Assembly (NCBI GenBank): GCA_009602725.1
Contig: WELB01000124.1
Span: forward strand, 380,254-421,658
Origin: Spirogloea muscicola
Lineage: Eukaryota; Streptophyta; Zygnematophyceae; Spirogloeales; Spirogloeaceae
Direction: 5' to 3'
Length of the DNA: 41,405 nt
Shown in pieces: positions 21,990 to 41,405 of this stretch. The notes under the pieces are model-generated. The model saw only the letters and a program-made list of their open reading frames with translations, was not told the DNA's origin and did no database searches. Both the position numbers and the translations under genes were made by a program. The first letter of the stretch is position 1; each line of letters starts with the position of its first letter.

Positions 21990-22225
21990 CGGAGGCTGTG
22001 ACAGTGACAGTGAAGAAGAGTCTTCCAGTAGGGGGCGATGGCTGTGATTTGCCAGCCCAGAAAGAAGAAGGACGCTTCCAGTAGAGGGCGATGGCTATGA
22101 ATTGCCAGCCCAGAAAAAAGAAGGACGCTTCCAGTAGAGGGCGATGGCCAGCCCAGAAAGGACTATGAAAGACGTGAGCTCTGCCAAAGGGGGCGGGGGC
22201 TGTGAATGGCCAGCCCAGAAAACAT
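21990..22225 (-). repeat. 53-nt tandem hairpin array upstream of helicase copy 2
   Basis: cttccagtag starts recur at 22022, 22075 and 22128, a strict 53-nt period. Each unit contains gggcgatggctgtgaa-ttgccagcccagaaa, the retroelement 3' hairpin. A shortened unit and a final gggggctgtgaatggccagcccag follow to 22225. Confidence 0.8.
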
Positions 22226-22513
22226 GAACAAGCTCCAAGACAAGGTCCTTGAAGGGGCGAGCCGGGAGCGGTGATCCCGACACTGCGCCGCCATGCCCGA
22301 TGCAGGCCAGCATGCAAGAGCATGGCATGCGGCCGGGCAGGCCCGCCGCCGGGCCGCGGCGCTGGTGCGGCGTTTACGTGACACCCGAAGACGCGTCTTT
22401 GATGTGACACTCTGTGCGCTAGCTTCGTCTCTACGGTTACTCACAGCAAGGAGACGATTAGAATTCCTGTTGTGACGGGCAAGAGGTCCAGGGCGGACAG
22501 GGTACCCCGATGG
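22226..22513 (-). repeat. outer flank of right arm
   Basis: GC-rich flank with gcatggcatgc and ccgggcaggcccgccgccgggcc self-complementary blocks, and gtgtcac direct repeats (fgtgacac-type pairs around 22377 and 22403). It matches 10525-10930 in the left arm and 24564-24800 to the right. No gene is recognised. Confidence 0.6.
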
Positions 22514-22810
22514 GTGTGACACCCGTCCAGTTCCCGGCCTTTACGGTCATCGACCGTGACATCGTCCGCTAATCGAGAAAAAGGGCTCGCCCATTGAGGA
22601 TAGCGGCTGGAAAAGCCAGCTTATCCCTGACTACTGATTATGCGTTAGCCCGGTCCGCTAAACTACTCCCCCATTGGCTGAGAGTGGTCCTCCGCATCCG
22701 TCGCGGCGTCGAGGGTCGCATCCCCAGGCTCCAGGTCGTCGAAGGGCGAGATCTTCCGGGGGGGGTCACGCGCCAACGACTGCTTTGACTCCTCTGACGC
22801 CTTTGCCCCC
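22505..22810 (+). repeat. dispersed repeat 'gacatcgtccgct' family, copy 2
   Basis: Carries gggtgtgacacccgtcc, ttcccgg, ggtcatcgaccgtgacatcg, tccgctaatcg, tgactactgatta and the ggggggggtcacgc block. It is homologous to 9230-9470 (reverse) and 24805-24925 (forward). A hairpin repeat piece (22585-22625) is inserted within it. Confidence 0.65.
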
Positions 22811-22814
22811 TTTT

Positions 22815-23165
22815 GGGCCCGCGCGCTGCACCTGCGTGCAGGCAGAGCCCTCGCCGCTGCCTCTGGCTCTGGCCAGGGGACCCGCTTCCAGGAACACAGT
22901 CTCTCTGACCTGAGGCTGCTTAGCAGGGGTTACTGAGTGCTCCGTCGCTGCTTAGTTTCTTTTTTGTGCTTGTTGTTCTTCGTACTTCCCCTGGCCCCTT
23001 CTCGTCCTTTATTCTTTTTTGGGCTGGCTTTTTCCAGCCCCTATCCTCAATGGGCGAGCCCTTTCTTCTTTTGGGAGAGCTCCCATTTACTTTCACTCCA
23101 GGAGCTCCCAACTGGGCTGGGCCTTCTCACAGCCATCGGCCTCTACTGGAAGCGTCTTCTCTTTC
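22815..23165 (+). mobile_element. retroelement 3' end and hairpin tails
   Basis: Encodes ARALHLRAGRALAAASGSGQ...LSDLRLLSRGY-stop (TGA near 22934). The 3' UTR (TCGCTGCTTAGTTTC..., CCCCTGGCCC) and the hairpin GGGCTGGC-TTTTT-CCAGCCCC with 'tatcctcaatgggcgagcc' (23019-23060) follow. A second hairpin (gggctgggccttctcacagccatcggcctctactggaag) ends near 23150. Confidence 0.8.
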
Positions 23166-23560
23166 CCGGCGATTGGTGGAGGAGGCAGGCTATGAAGTCC
23201 GCCAAGCGACGGGCGCCAAGGAGAGGAAGTACGCAGATCACCCCGCTCGCGACGAGTTTGTCACGCTTGCAGTCAACGTTCACGGGGCATTTGAGACTCG
23301 ATGGCTCGACCTTCTCCAGCGACTTGCGCAGCGAGCTGCTTCTCGCCGCGAAGGACAGCAGAGCGAGCAGCCCAGCCCGGCTTCAATGCTGTAGGGTCGC
23401 TTGCTCAAGTGTCCAGCATGCGCCATACAATCTCCTTGCAGGGGTCCTTTAGCATTTGCCGTCCACTTGCATGCAGGCCGCGCCTTGGCTGCTGCCACTG
23501 GATACCGTCAAGGCGACGCTTTTCCGCCCTCTAGTTATTCGGACTTGCACTTGCTGATTA
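23166..23560 (+). pseudogene. retroelement endonuclease with internal deletion
   Basis: The plus strand reads LVEEAGYEVRQATGAKERKY then ADHPARDEFVTLAVNVHGAF, ETRWLDLLQRLAQRAASR. After frame changes it continues FNAVGSLAQV and GRALAAATGYRQGDAFPPSS, YSDLHLL. The RRVDLV...DVV segment between EAGYEV and KERKYADHP is deleted, and AVDVHG has become AVNVHG. The copy is dead. Confidence 0.7.
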
Positions 23561-23943
23561 ATCAATTGAGCGCCCAATTGCTGACGTCATTTTGGACTCT
23601 GAATTCCCACCTTTTTGCGCCATCCGGCCCCTTCCCAGACCTGGTAAATCTCTTTGGTCTGGCCTGTCACAGCCGTTGCCATAACTTCGAAGAGCTGTTT
23701 CTGATCTTGGGGTACGCACGCGCCTAGCCAGGATGCGTTCAGCCCCGCCTCCGCACCCGAGGCTTCGCCCGCCTGGGCCACTTAGGCAGGCCGCTCTCCC
23801 ACCGTGACTCTCCGCAGGGATCAGCGCCCCTCAGGAGCCAGCTCCTCGGGGCCGGCGCGTCTAGCCGGACCCCACCCTGCCCCCCTGGCAATCTCCAACC
23901 TGCAGGCCAGGGAGTTGATCCCGCGACCTGTACCCCGACTCTC
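23561..23943. repeat. degenerate retroelement tail and gene-free sequence
   Basis: 23600-23720 resembles the 3' UTR (ccggccccttcccagacctggtaaatc, tttggtctggcctgtcacagccgttgcc). 23720-23943 shows nothing I can assign. Confidence 0.45.
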
Positions 23944-24201
23944 CATCAGTGTGACGGGCAAGAAGGAGGCGCGCGGTGCGCATGAAACTGAAAGGGAGAC
24001 CAATTCTGGCCTTACAAATGTCTTTTTGACTTGGTAATGAGCTCGCTAAGGGGGAAACTAATATCTACGGGTGAGCATATGCTATTCTGACAAGCTATGC
24101 TGAGGAGCCAAACCACCACCACGGAAGCCATTAGCCTGGGCCAATGCACGACCAGCACGCTGGTATATCGCGAGTGCCTGGGAGCGCTGTAGACTCAATG
24201 C
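23944..24201 (-). mobile_element. 3' end of the 5.3-kb retroelement subfamily
   Basis: Matches 5290-5520 in the same orientation. Shared features are the GCGCGCGGTGCGCATGAA motif, ccaattctggccttacaaatg, ctgacaagctatgctgaggagccaaacc, and the coding end around ALAxxNGFRGGG. It confirms that the 5.3-kb copy represents a separate subfamily with its own 3' UTR. Confidence 0.7.
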
Positions 24202-24345
24202 AAGAGGTCCAGGGCGGACAGGGTTCTGCAGCGGGACTGGGCGCTACTGGCCGCGCTTAGGCTGCTACATGTGTCCGGCCATGTACACTGCCCTAGCTCG
24301 TCTGAAGGGTCTGTCTGGCTGGGCCCCAGGCCTTAAGAGTCAAGC
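24202..24345. repeat. third partial copy of the helicase 5' flank
   Basis: 24202-24225 repeats caagaggtccagggcggacag from the outer arm end (22480-22502). 24225-24345 repeats the immediate upstream region of the helicase genes (agcgggactggg..., tgtacactg.cctagctcgtct, aggcctta). The intervening tandem array and all helicase exons are absent. Confidence 0.6.
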
Positions 24346-24563
24346 GGCTGCTGATATTAAAAGAGCGGCTGTGAAAGCCAGCCAGATGCATACAGGTGTT
24401 CATGACGGAGCCACAGGCTAGACAGCCAGGGCGCTCTTAGTAACCCCGTGTCAGCAGTAGGAAGTCAGATGAGCTGAGGGGAGGAAGAGCAACCCCGCTG
24501 CGCAAGCCAGAGGCTGCTGCAAGGGCACGACCAGCGCGGCGATGCAAAGCAAGCGCTTGGGAA
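24346..24563 (-). mobile_element. retroelement 3' end identical in type to 8390-8610
   Basis: The minus strand encodes SQALALHRRAGRALAAASGL, RSGVALPPLSSSDFLLLTRGY (in two overlapping quotes), stop at 24437-24439. The 3' UTR carries the ccagatgcatacaggtgttcatgacgg block. It is nearly identical to the plus-strand copy at 7585-8610 and so recent. It splits the third arm-flank copy into 24202-24345 and 24564-24800. Confidence 0.8.
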
Positions 24564-24984
24564 CGCCTTGGAGGGGCGAAGCCGGGGCGGGAGCCCCCGA
24601 GGCTGCCCTGCCAAGCCCGATGTTCGACGGCGCACCCGAGCATGGCATGCCGCCGGGCAGGCTCCAGCGCCGGGCCGTGCCGCCCGTGGCGCACGTGCCT
24701 CTTCGACGTGGCACTGGAAATGTCGTCTAAGCTAGCGCATCGTCACTACGAATACTTGTAGCTAGGAGACCATTAGGCTAATCATCGACGCTTAAGTGAC
24801 GTATGCGCCACGGCACCCCAAAGGGTGTGACACCCGTCCGGTTCCCGGTATCAATGGTCATCCAGCGTGACATCGTCCGCTGATCGCTGACTACTGATTA
24901 TCGGTTGACCCAGTCCGCTGGGTCAACCCCACACTAGCTCGCCAAGTGACGTGTCCGTCACACCTAGACACAGAGATCCAGATC
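24564..24984. repeat. third arm-flank copy plus dispersed repeat copy 3
   Basis: 24564-24800 (ggaggggcgaagccgg..., agcatggcatgccgccgggcagg, gtgtcgtctaagctagcgc) matches 22255-22400. 24805-24925 matches the dispersed repeat (gggtgtgacacccgtccggt, gtgacatcgtccgctgatcg, ctgactactgatta). It ends in a gggttgaccc-type inverted repeat around 24905-24925. Confidence 0.6.
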
Positions 24985-25590
24985 CTCGACCCCGAGCTTG
25001 GTGGCCACCACGCCGGGCGGTGGCCCGCGGGTCCCGCCGACGTGGTCACTTCAGATGTGGTTGACTGCTCTTACCCGGGGTCCTTGCTTCGAAGGCTGGG
25101 CATCCACTGCAGCGAATGCCGCTCGTGGCAAAGAGGCCAAGTACGCGGACGACCCGGAAAGGGACGAGTTCGTCCCACTGGCCGTCGATGTGCACGGGGC
25201 CTCGGGGTCTTAGTGGCTATACCTGTCGGCTCGGCCTGCGCAACGCACTGTGTAACGCAGGCGGGGGCGAGCAGGCCGACTTCAAACGCCGTTAGCTGCC
25301 TTCCGCAAGTGTTTCGCATGAGCCTGTCCATATCCCTCCAGCAATTCATGGGCCACGCCTTGCACCTGTGCTGGCCGTGCTCTAGCTGCAGCCTCTGACT
25401 TTCGTCAAGGGGATTGCTTTGCGGCGGCTGCTAGTCTTTCTGACTTGCAGCTACTACTTGGTATACTACTATCTATAAATACTACTTGCTTACGTCTTCC
25501 ACGTCTTTCAGCACTTTTTTCGGCCGTTTCGGACCTTGTCAATCTTGTGGCTGGCTGTTCACAGCCGGCGCCCCATTGGGAGAGCCACTT
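24985..25590 (+). pseudogene. retroelement endonuclease remnant with 3' tail
   Basis: The plus strand has, across shifting frames, ADVVTSDVVDCSYPG, KEAKYADDPERDEFVPLAVD, VHGASGS, then MSLSISLQQFMGHALHLC. A tail follows containing tgtggctggctgttcacagccggcgccccattgggagag (25550-25585), the family hairpin. It is multiply frameshifted. Confidence 0.65.
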
Positions 25591-26234
25591 TCTCACACTT
25601 CAGCGTTAAGCTTTAGAGATTGAAGCATTTGACCCTAGTAGACATGCGCCGTAAGGAGCGCAACTTTGAGGAAGGTGGCCAGCGCAAGTGACGGCACGCG
25701 AGCGAGGGCCGCCTGAGTGCGGATTCCAATGCCTTGAGGTGGTGGACGGGCACCCACGGGCCCAGGTCGTGCATCCGCAGCGGCTGCGGCGGCGGCGGCG
25801 GCGGCAGCGGCCGCTCGGCAGCCGCCTGCGCCACGCTTCCCGGCTGCCCCAGCCTTCTCGTCGGCTGCGGTCTTCCTCGCCTCCTCGGAGATCATGCCGC
25901 AGCCTCGGCTGCAAGGGCGGCGCTGCGCTCAGAGAGGCGGGCTCTCGGCCCAAAAGCGGCCCGGCCCCGGCCGCCGCGAAAGGCTCGCTTCGCGACGGCC
26001 CGCGGCGGCGGCGGCGGCCCTGCCAAGTCAGCAGGCCGCCACGTGGTGCCCGCCGGATCGAACATGCATCAGCAGCGGGGCGACCCACGTGGACCACGGT
26101 CAGGAAATCGGCGGGAGCCGAAGACCTAGCCGCGCCCTAAAATCCGCAACCATGGCCCAGGGTGCGACGACCTAGCCACACCCTAGTTTACGACAACCCT
26201 GGCCCGCGGCCCGGCCAGGCGCGGCGGCGGGGCC
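25591..26234. other. very GC-rich upstream region, no supported gene
   Basis: CGG/GCC-rich sequence gives long frames on both strands, but none has a recognisable domain. 26124-26160 and 26170-26206 are an imperfect tandem duplication (acctagcc.c.ccctagtt/aaatccgcaacc.tggccc) just upstream of the DUF599 start. It probably includes that gene's promoter and 5' UTR. Confidence 0.5.
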
Positions 26235-27450
26235 ATGGCGTGGAGCGAGGCCCTGCTGGACGCGGTGCTGGTGCCGCCGGCCGTGGCGGCGCTGCTGGCG
26301 TACCACGTCTGGCTGGCCGCCGCGGTGCGCCGCCGCCCGCTCACCACGGTCGTCGGCGTCAACCACATGGTCCGCCGCGCCTGGGTGCACCACATCATGC
26401 GGGTCAGTGCTCGGCCCGCCCACGATAAACCACCACCAGTGCTAACGCCCCAATTGTTCCTCCACCAAGGAGTCGTCTGCCTCTGGGAAGAGTCGAATCC
26501 CCGCCGTCTGCGGCATGGGACCTCGCCGGCGGCTGAGCCAGCTCCAGGTCCAGGTCCAGGTCCCTCATGCGCCGCCAGCCGCCGTTGTTGCAGGACAACG
26601 AGAAGCGCAACATCCTGGCGGTGCAGACGCTGCGCAACTGGGTGATGGCCTCGTCGCTGCTGGCGTCCACTGCCATCGGCCTGTCCACCGCCATGGCCGC
26701 GCTGCTGCGCTCCGCGCTGGACCCCGTCGTGCGGCAGGCCCTGCAGAGCTTCATCGTGGGCGCCGACTCCGACTCCGTCGTCGCCGTCAAGTTCTTCTGC
26801 CTCCTCCTCTGCTTCCTCTGGGCCTTCCTCTGCTACATCCAGGTGCGCTACGCCCTGAATTATGCTGCCCACACCACCGTTGATGTGCTTCAGAATAGAG
26901 CTCCTACAAGATAGCCTGTCTCAGGTCTTAAGACTTGGGGCTTGTACAAGTTGTGCGCTTGAGTATCTAGCTTGGCAAACAATGGCGGCCCCTTGGCCTG
27001 TTGGTGCCTCGGCCGGGCGAGCGCGCCCCAGCGCGTGCCGTTCCGTGTGGGGTGACGCCACAGAGCATGCGCTACGTCAACCACGTCAGCTTCCTGGTGA
27101 ACATCCCCATGGGGCCCGAGCTGCCGGGCTTGACGCCGGACTACGTCGCCAAGGTCCTGGAGAAGGGCTCTGACTTCTACACCGTCGGCACGCGCGGCTA
27201 CTACGTCGCCTTCCCGCTCATCTGCTGGCTCTTCGGCCCCATACCCATGCTGGTCGTTTCCCTGCTCATGATTGCTCTACTGTACAAGCTCGATACGCCT
27301 GGCGGCTACCACGCACCAACCGGCAGCAGCGGAGGCAGTGCAGCATTTTTTGGGCCTGCCTCTGAAGACCGCACCAATGGCGACAACGGTGACGCCCTCA
27401 GCAGCATTCATGTAGTTGAGAATGATCACTACCTCAAGCACGGGCTTTAA
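26235..27450 (+). CDS. DUF599 multi-pass membrane protein
   Basis: Three exons, 26235-26402, 26594-26842 and 27064-27450, join in phase 0 with GT-AG introns to give about 267 residues, near the family's usual length. Exon 1: MAWSEALLDAVLVPPAVAAL then YHVWLAAAVRRRPLTTVVG, a first membrane segment. Exon 2: NILAVQTLRNWVMASSLLAS, then a hydrophobic stretch and VVAVKFFCLLLCFLWAFLCY. Exon 3: SMRYVNHVSFLVNIP, GTRGYYVAFPLICWLFGPIP and MLVVSLLMIALLYKLD, followed by a hydrophilic tail. The pattern NxMxRxxWV, QTLRNxxMAxSLLAS and RxxNHxxFLxN is typical of plant and bacterial DUF599 proteins, whose biochemical role is unknown. About four membrane helices are visible. The ATG sits in a GCCATGG context. It lies upstream of, and convergent with, the CSL zinc-finger gene. 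Confidence 0.85.
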
Positions 27451-28568
27451 TCAGCTGCATGATCGTCCTTAAACTCCTCGCTCCCGGAGGATGCAAATGC
27501 ATCACATTCTTTGGCAGAACTCAACAGTTTTAGTATATAAATTCTTTGGCCAGCAAGCAGCGTGGCCTGCAAGGGGCAATTAGGGGCACTTTTCAAGAAA
27601 TCTGCTAGGACCAACACCACAGCACCATGAGATGTTCATGTGGTGTTACATTGGACTGACGCAGAGGTGTACTCGGCCGGCCTGCCCTCGTGGTCAGAGC
27701 ATGGAGCCCGAGTCCCAAGGCCTGGGCCCGGATCCTCATAATCCAAATATGTGCAAGCCAGAATTGGGCAGCACAGGATACCCTTAGTCATAGTACATTG
27801 GCAGCATCAGCACATTGGCAGCATGCTGTGTGCTCAGACAGGCTGCTTGATAAATCATCATGGCGTTGCTCGCTGCGATGTACTGGTAATGGCAGCACGG
27901 TATAGATCCTCCATTGTCCCACCTGCTGCTTGCTGTTTGTAACGCAGTCAGTAACCAAGCTTTCTGGGGCACTCGCTTATGCTTAGCCGCTGCAGCAGCA
28001 CCACTAACACGTGTGGCCACCGATGCCTAGCATGGAGCCCCCTTACAAGGGCTCTTAAGTTGACCAAAGAGCCCATTTTGCAGGACGAATGGCGTCCTGG
28101 CAGTACCAGCTCCACGTGTCTTACTTCTCGGCAAGCCAGCCGCCAACAAAACTCGCACTTGTGCCTTGAACGAGTGGGTCTGCGTGAGTCTGCGAAACAC
28201 CAAGGACGAGAAAGAGAGACCGACCAAATCAGCACAAGGATTGACAAATCTGGTGGGGCCTGCTTCATCCTTCCAATAGCCTGTTTTTGCAATCTCGGGG
28301 GGCCATAAGAAATTGACTTACGCACCTGCATGGCCGTCGATTGCCCTCGGCTTGGAGCCAAGCGGTTGTACAAAAGCTCATCTTCGTCATGGCCGTGAGC
28401 TCGGTAGACGCCCCTGTTGTCAGTGGCTGCCTGCAGCCATTTGGCTGGCTGCGTTGGAGGACGCGTGCTCGCAAGGCAGTCCTCCAGCACGCCAGCCAAA
28501 TGGCTGCGGCTGACAGTGGCAAGGTGCACATTGGATCGTGGGCTCTGCTGGGCGCACGCAGCAGACAG
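27451..28568. other. gene-free stretch between convergent genes
   Basis: 3' UTR sequence and AT-richer spacer. A 193-codon minus-strand frame (27948-28529) has no recognisable domain and spans a strong hairpin, so I do not call it. No other element is seen apart from the hairpin listed separately. Confidence 0.5.
28433..28507. other. long near-perfect hairpin
   Basis: 28433-28462 (GCAGCCATTTGGCTGGC then TGCGTTGGAGGAC) pairs with 28479-28507. The outer 17 bp are perfect, a few bases mismatch, then 8 bp are perfect. The loop is 16 nt. It lies just beyond the stop of the minus-strand CSL zinc-finger gene, where a 3'-end structure or a small-RNA precursor would be possible. Function is not shown. 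Confidence 0.7.
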
Positions 28569-29049
28569 TCAGCGCGAGCTGACGGCTACACAGATGTGGA
28601 GGGAGCAGGATCCGCAGGGGACGAGGATCTCCGCCTGTGCCGCCTCGTCGGGGCCAGCACCGCCATTCACCAACTGCGCCTGCCGTTGTCCCTGCCGCCG
28701 CTGCTGGTCGTCCTCCTCGTGCCCAGCTACTGCGGCGGCGACGTCCAAGCCTGCAGGAAGGTCATGAAGCTTGCTTTGGCTGCGGAAAGACGTCTGGACT
28801 TGATGGCTTCGTGACACTTAGATCGTCACACGAGCTCCCCAGGCGGAAGGCAGAGAGCTGGCCACCATGGCGGCTCTGCGAGAGCTCACCGGTGAGACGG
28901 TAGGCGTCGCCGCAGCGGCAGGGGTGCTCGTATTCGGCCGCGCCGCCGCCGCCGTCGCCGCCGGCGCCGCCGGTAACGGCCATGTCCTCCAAGCGCACCA
29001 CCTCGGAGACCACGCCGCCGTCCTGCCGCGGCCGCCGCCGCCGCCGCCG
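28569..29049 (-). CDS. CSL-type (DPH) zinc-finger protein, probable DPH4/DNAJC24 C-terminus
   Basis: Two minus-strand exons are visible. Exon 28890-29049 encodes GGVVSEVVRLEDMAV then EYEHPCRCGDAYRLT. A GTGAGC donor and a CTGCAG acceptor join it in phase 1 to exon 28569-28750 (GLDVAAAVAGHEEDD..., EAAQAEILVPCGSCSLHICV, stop). The paired CRCG and CGSC cysteines with the CSL tripeptide are the metal site of the DPH-type MB domain. DPH3 and DPH4 use this domain in diphthamide synthesis on eEF2. CRCG (not CPCG) and the preceding EVVRLEDM favour DPH4/DNAJC24. The J domain would lie 5', in or beyond the assembly gap, and is not visible, so DPH3 cannot be excluded. The gene is incomplete here. Confidence 0.7.
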
Positions 29050-40458
<11,409 letters not shown>

Positions 40459-40704
40459 GCATTGCCATCGCAAGGTCGTGACATTAGATTCACGAGTCCC
40501 TCTCTGCAGAGGCCGCCTAGAAAGCCTCAAAGCCGGCAATCTGAGCAGGCGATTCATGATGAAATGCCCACATGTTGGGTGGAAGCAGAAATTATTGTCC
40601 TGATTGCCAACTCCAGCGATCTTTTCGGAGCAGGAGAAGGTACTCTCATACAAAGAGCAGTGGCTGAGAAGGACCAGCCCAAAAGAATGAAAATGAATGC
40701 ATGA
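40459..40704. other. helicase 3' flank with a solo hairpin repeat
   Basis: 40655-40695 (agcagtggctgagaaggacc, agcccaaaagaatgaaaat) is a decayed copy of the retroelement tail. It is the only one seen to the right of 26 kb. No other feature. Confidence 0.5.
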
Positions 40705-41049
40705 GAAATAGCTCAGAGTCAGACTTCCAAATGGCCGCTTGAGAAAGCCTTCGAGTGCAGTCACAGGCTCAAAACTTGGTACATACAGCATCGCTCGCAG
40801 CTCGAGGTCGTGCAGGCTGCGGCGATGCAAGCTGTGGCAGTGCTGTCTAAAATTGAGCACTGCGGTGCCAAAAATCCACCTTATGACGCCAGTGTATCCT
40901 GAACACCACTTTACCTCCAGGTCATGCCCTTCTGCAAGGAGCAGGCGGCAAGGCTGGGGACTGAGGGGCACCGCCGCAAGCTTATTGTACGTGCTCTACG
41001 CGGCTTGGCACTGGGGCGCCACATTATTGGAATGCAATCAGCTGACTGA
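40705..41049 (+). pseudogene. possible C-terminal coding exon with an in-frame TGA
   Basis: One plus-strand frame reads SKWPLEKAFECSHRLK, then QLEVVQAAAMQAVAVLSK, IEHCGAKNPPYDASVS, a TGA (40900-40902), TPLYLQ, VMPFCKEQAARLGTEGHRRK and LIVRALRGLALGRHIIGMQS, ending TGA 41047-41049. Composition looks protein-like and helical, but I recognise no family. A 27-nt gtatcc...ctccag segment around the TGA has splice-like ends but is too short for a normal intron. The opposite strand is also open over most of this stretch, so the call is weak. Confidence 0.25.
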
Positions 41050-41158
41050 ATCACAGTGATTGATGATCGAAGGCCAGGCTGTGGCTTGAGGGCCCGACGA
41101 GGCCAGGAAAAAAGCATGCCTCGCTGCCTAGTCACTGGCTCAGTCCTGTGCGGCGCTG

Positions 41159-41405
41159 CTAGTAGAGGCGGCGACGGTTGAGTGCCCTGGCGGCGGTGGC
41201 CGGCGGCGGCGGCTGGTAGTTGTGGTGGCCGACGCCCGGCGGGTGCTTGCCCTCGCCCGGCGGGTGCTTGCCGGTGCCGGGGGGATGATGCCCTACGCTG
41301 CCCGCATGGTGCCCGACGCCGGCGGCATGGTGGCCGCCACGTTTCGGCGATGGCGGCGGCGGTAGAGGGCGGCCGGCGGCCCCGCCGAGTGGGGCGCCCG
41401 ACGGA
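41159..41405 (-). CDS. Gly/His/Pro-rich protein, C-terminus, cut by window edge
   Basis: An open minus-strand frame of 81 codons enters from the right edge and ends ARALNRRRLY at TAG (41159-41161). It contains LPPPPSPKRGGHHAAGVGHH, then the repeat series SVGHHPPGTGKHPPGEGKHP, PGVGHHNYQPPPP. The G-x-G-(H/K)-H-P-P-G unit recurs about five times. Such low-complexity His/Pro tails occur in metal-binding, cell-wall and surface proteins; I do not recognise the family. The start and any domain lie outside the window. Confidence 0.55.
   Translation of the reverse strand, partial: PSGAPLGGAAGRPLPPPPSPKRGGHHAAGVGHHAGSVGHHPPGTGKHPPGEGKHPPGVGHHNYQPPPPATAARALNRRRLY

Larger units (their letters stand above)
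16890..22513 (-). repeat. right arm of ~6-kb inverted repeat
   Basis: Reverse complement of 10447-16447, about 0.4 kb shorter because of intron and flank indels. The helicase exon at 19390-19585 is virtually identical to 13557-13750 over about 190 bp, while neighbouring introns differ clearly. This patchy identity suggests local gene conversion or strong constraint. Confidence 0.85.

Noticed and set aside
21990-22225. Regular repeats resembling a CRISPR array
   Set aside because: Units are contiguous 53-nt tandem copies without unique spacers, and the genome is eukaryotic.
25606-26097. 163-codon minus-strand and several plus-strand frames in the GC-rich region
   Set aside because: GC bias removes stop codons in all frames; Arg/Ala/Pro-rich translations without motifs do not support a gene.
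27948-28529. 193-codon minus-strand frame
   Set aside because: It has no recognisable domain, spans the 28433-28507 hairpin and lies downstream of the zinc-finger gene's stop.
40900-40902. Selenocysteine codon
   Set aside because: I recognise no selenoprotein family around the TGA and no insertion element; it is kept only as a weak alternative in the findings.

Overview
This window reads as nuclear DNA of a green alga or close relative. Its genes have many short introns (GT-AG, with a few GC-AG), and it holds a plant-type DExH helicase and a plant-type DUF599 membrane protein. It also carries CCCTAAA-type telomere-like repeats and many dead copies of a non-LTR retroelement. A trebouxiophyte-like alga is a reasonable guess, but nothing here fixes the genus. 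No rRNA, tRNA or CRISPR array was recognised.

Layout. 1-9.7 kb is a repeat-rich region. It holds an F-box/LRR gene (2.8-4.7 kb, minus strand), a broken paralogue fragment (1.0-1.3 kb), and nested, truncated pieces of one retroelement family. That family has an RT tail, a CxC-H-C knuckle and a restriction-like endonuclease. A 334-bp element with terminal inverted repeats lies at 8.77-9.11 kb. 9.7-25.6 kb is dominated by a large imperfect inverted repeat, with arms of about 6.0 and 5.6 kb and a spacer of about 0.44 kb. Each arm carries an SMUBP-2/IGHMBP2-like superfamily-1 helicase, and the two copies are convergent. The left copy has two single-base frameshifts; the right copy keeps its helicase frames open. 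More retroelement tails and a partial third copy of the arm's outer flank lie to the right, at 22.5-25.6 kb.

26.2-41.4 kb is ordinary gene space. It holds a DUF599 membrane protein (plus), the C-terminal part of a diphthamide-type CSL zinc-finger protein (minus, probably DPH4/DNAJC24), and an assembly gap flanked by two equal poly-A runs. A DHX29-type (plant DExH7-like) RNA helicase of about 33 exons then fills 29.6-40.5 kb (plus). A Gly/His/Pro-rich protein runs off the right edge (minus).

How the parts relate. The CSL zinc-finger gene and the DHX29-type helicase diverge from the gap, so their shared promoter is probably in the missing sequence. Both families concern translation: eEF2 diphthamide and 48S scanning. 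A recurring GGGCTGGC...GCCAGCCC hairpin is the 3' UTR of the retroelement. It is also scattered as solo copies and built into 53-nt tandem arrays upstream of both SMUBP-2-like genes.
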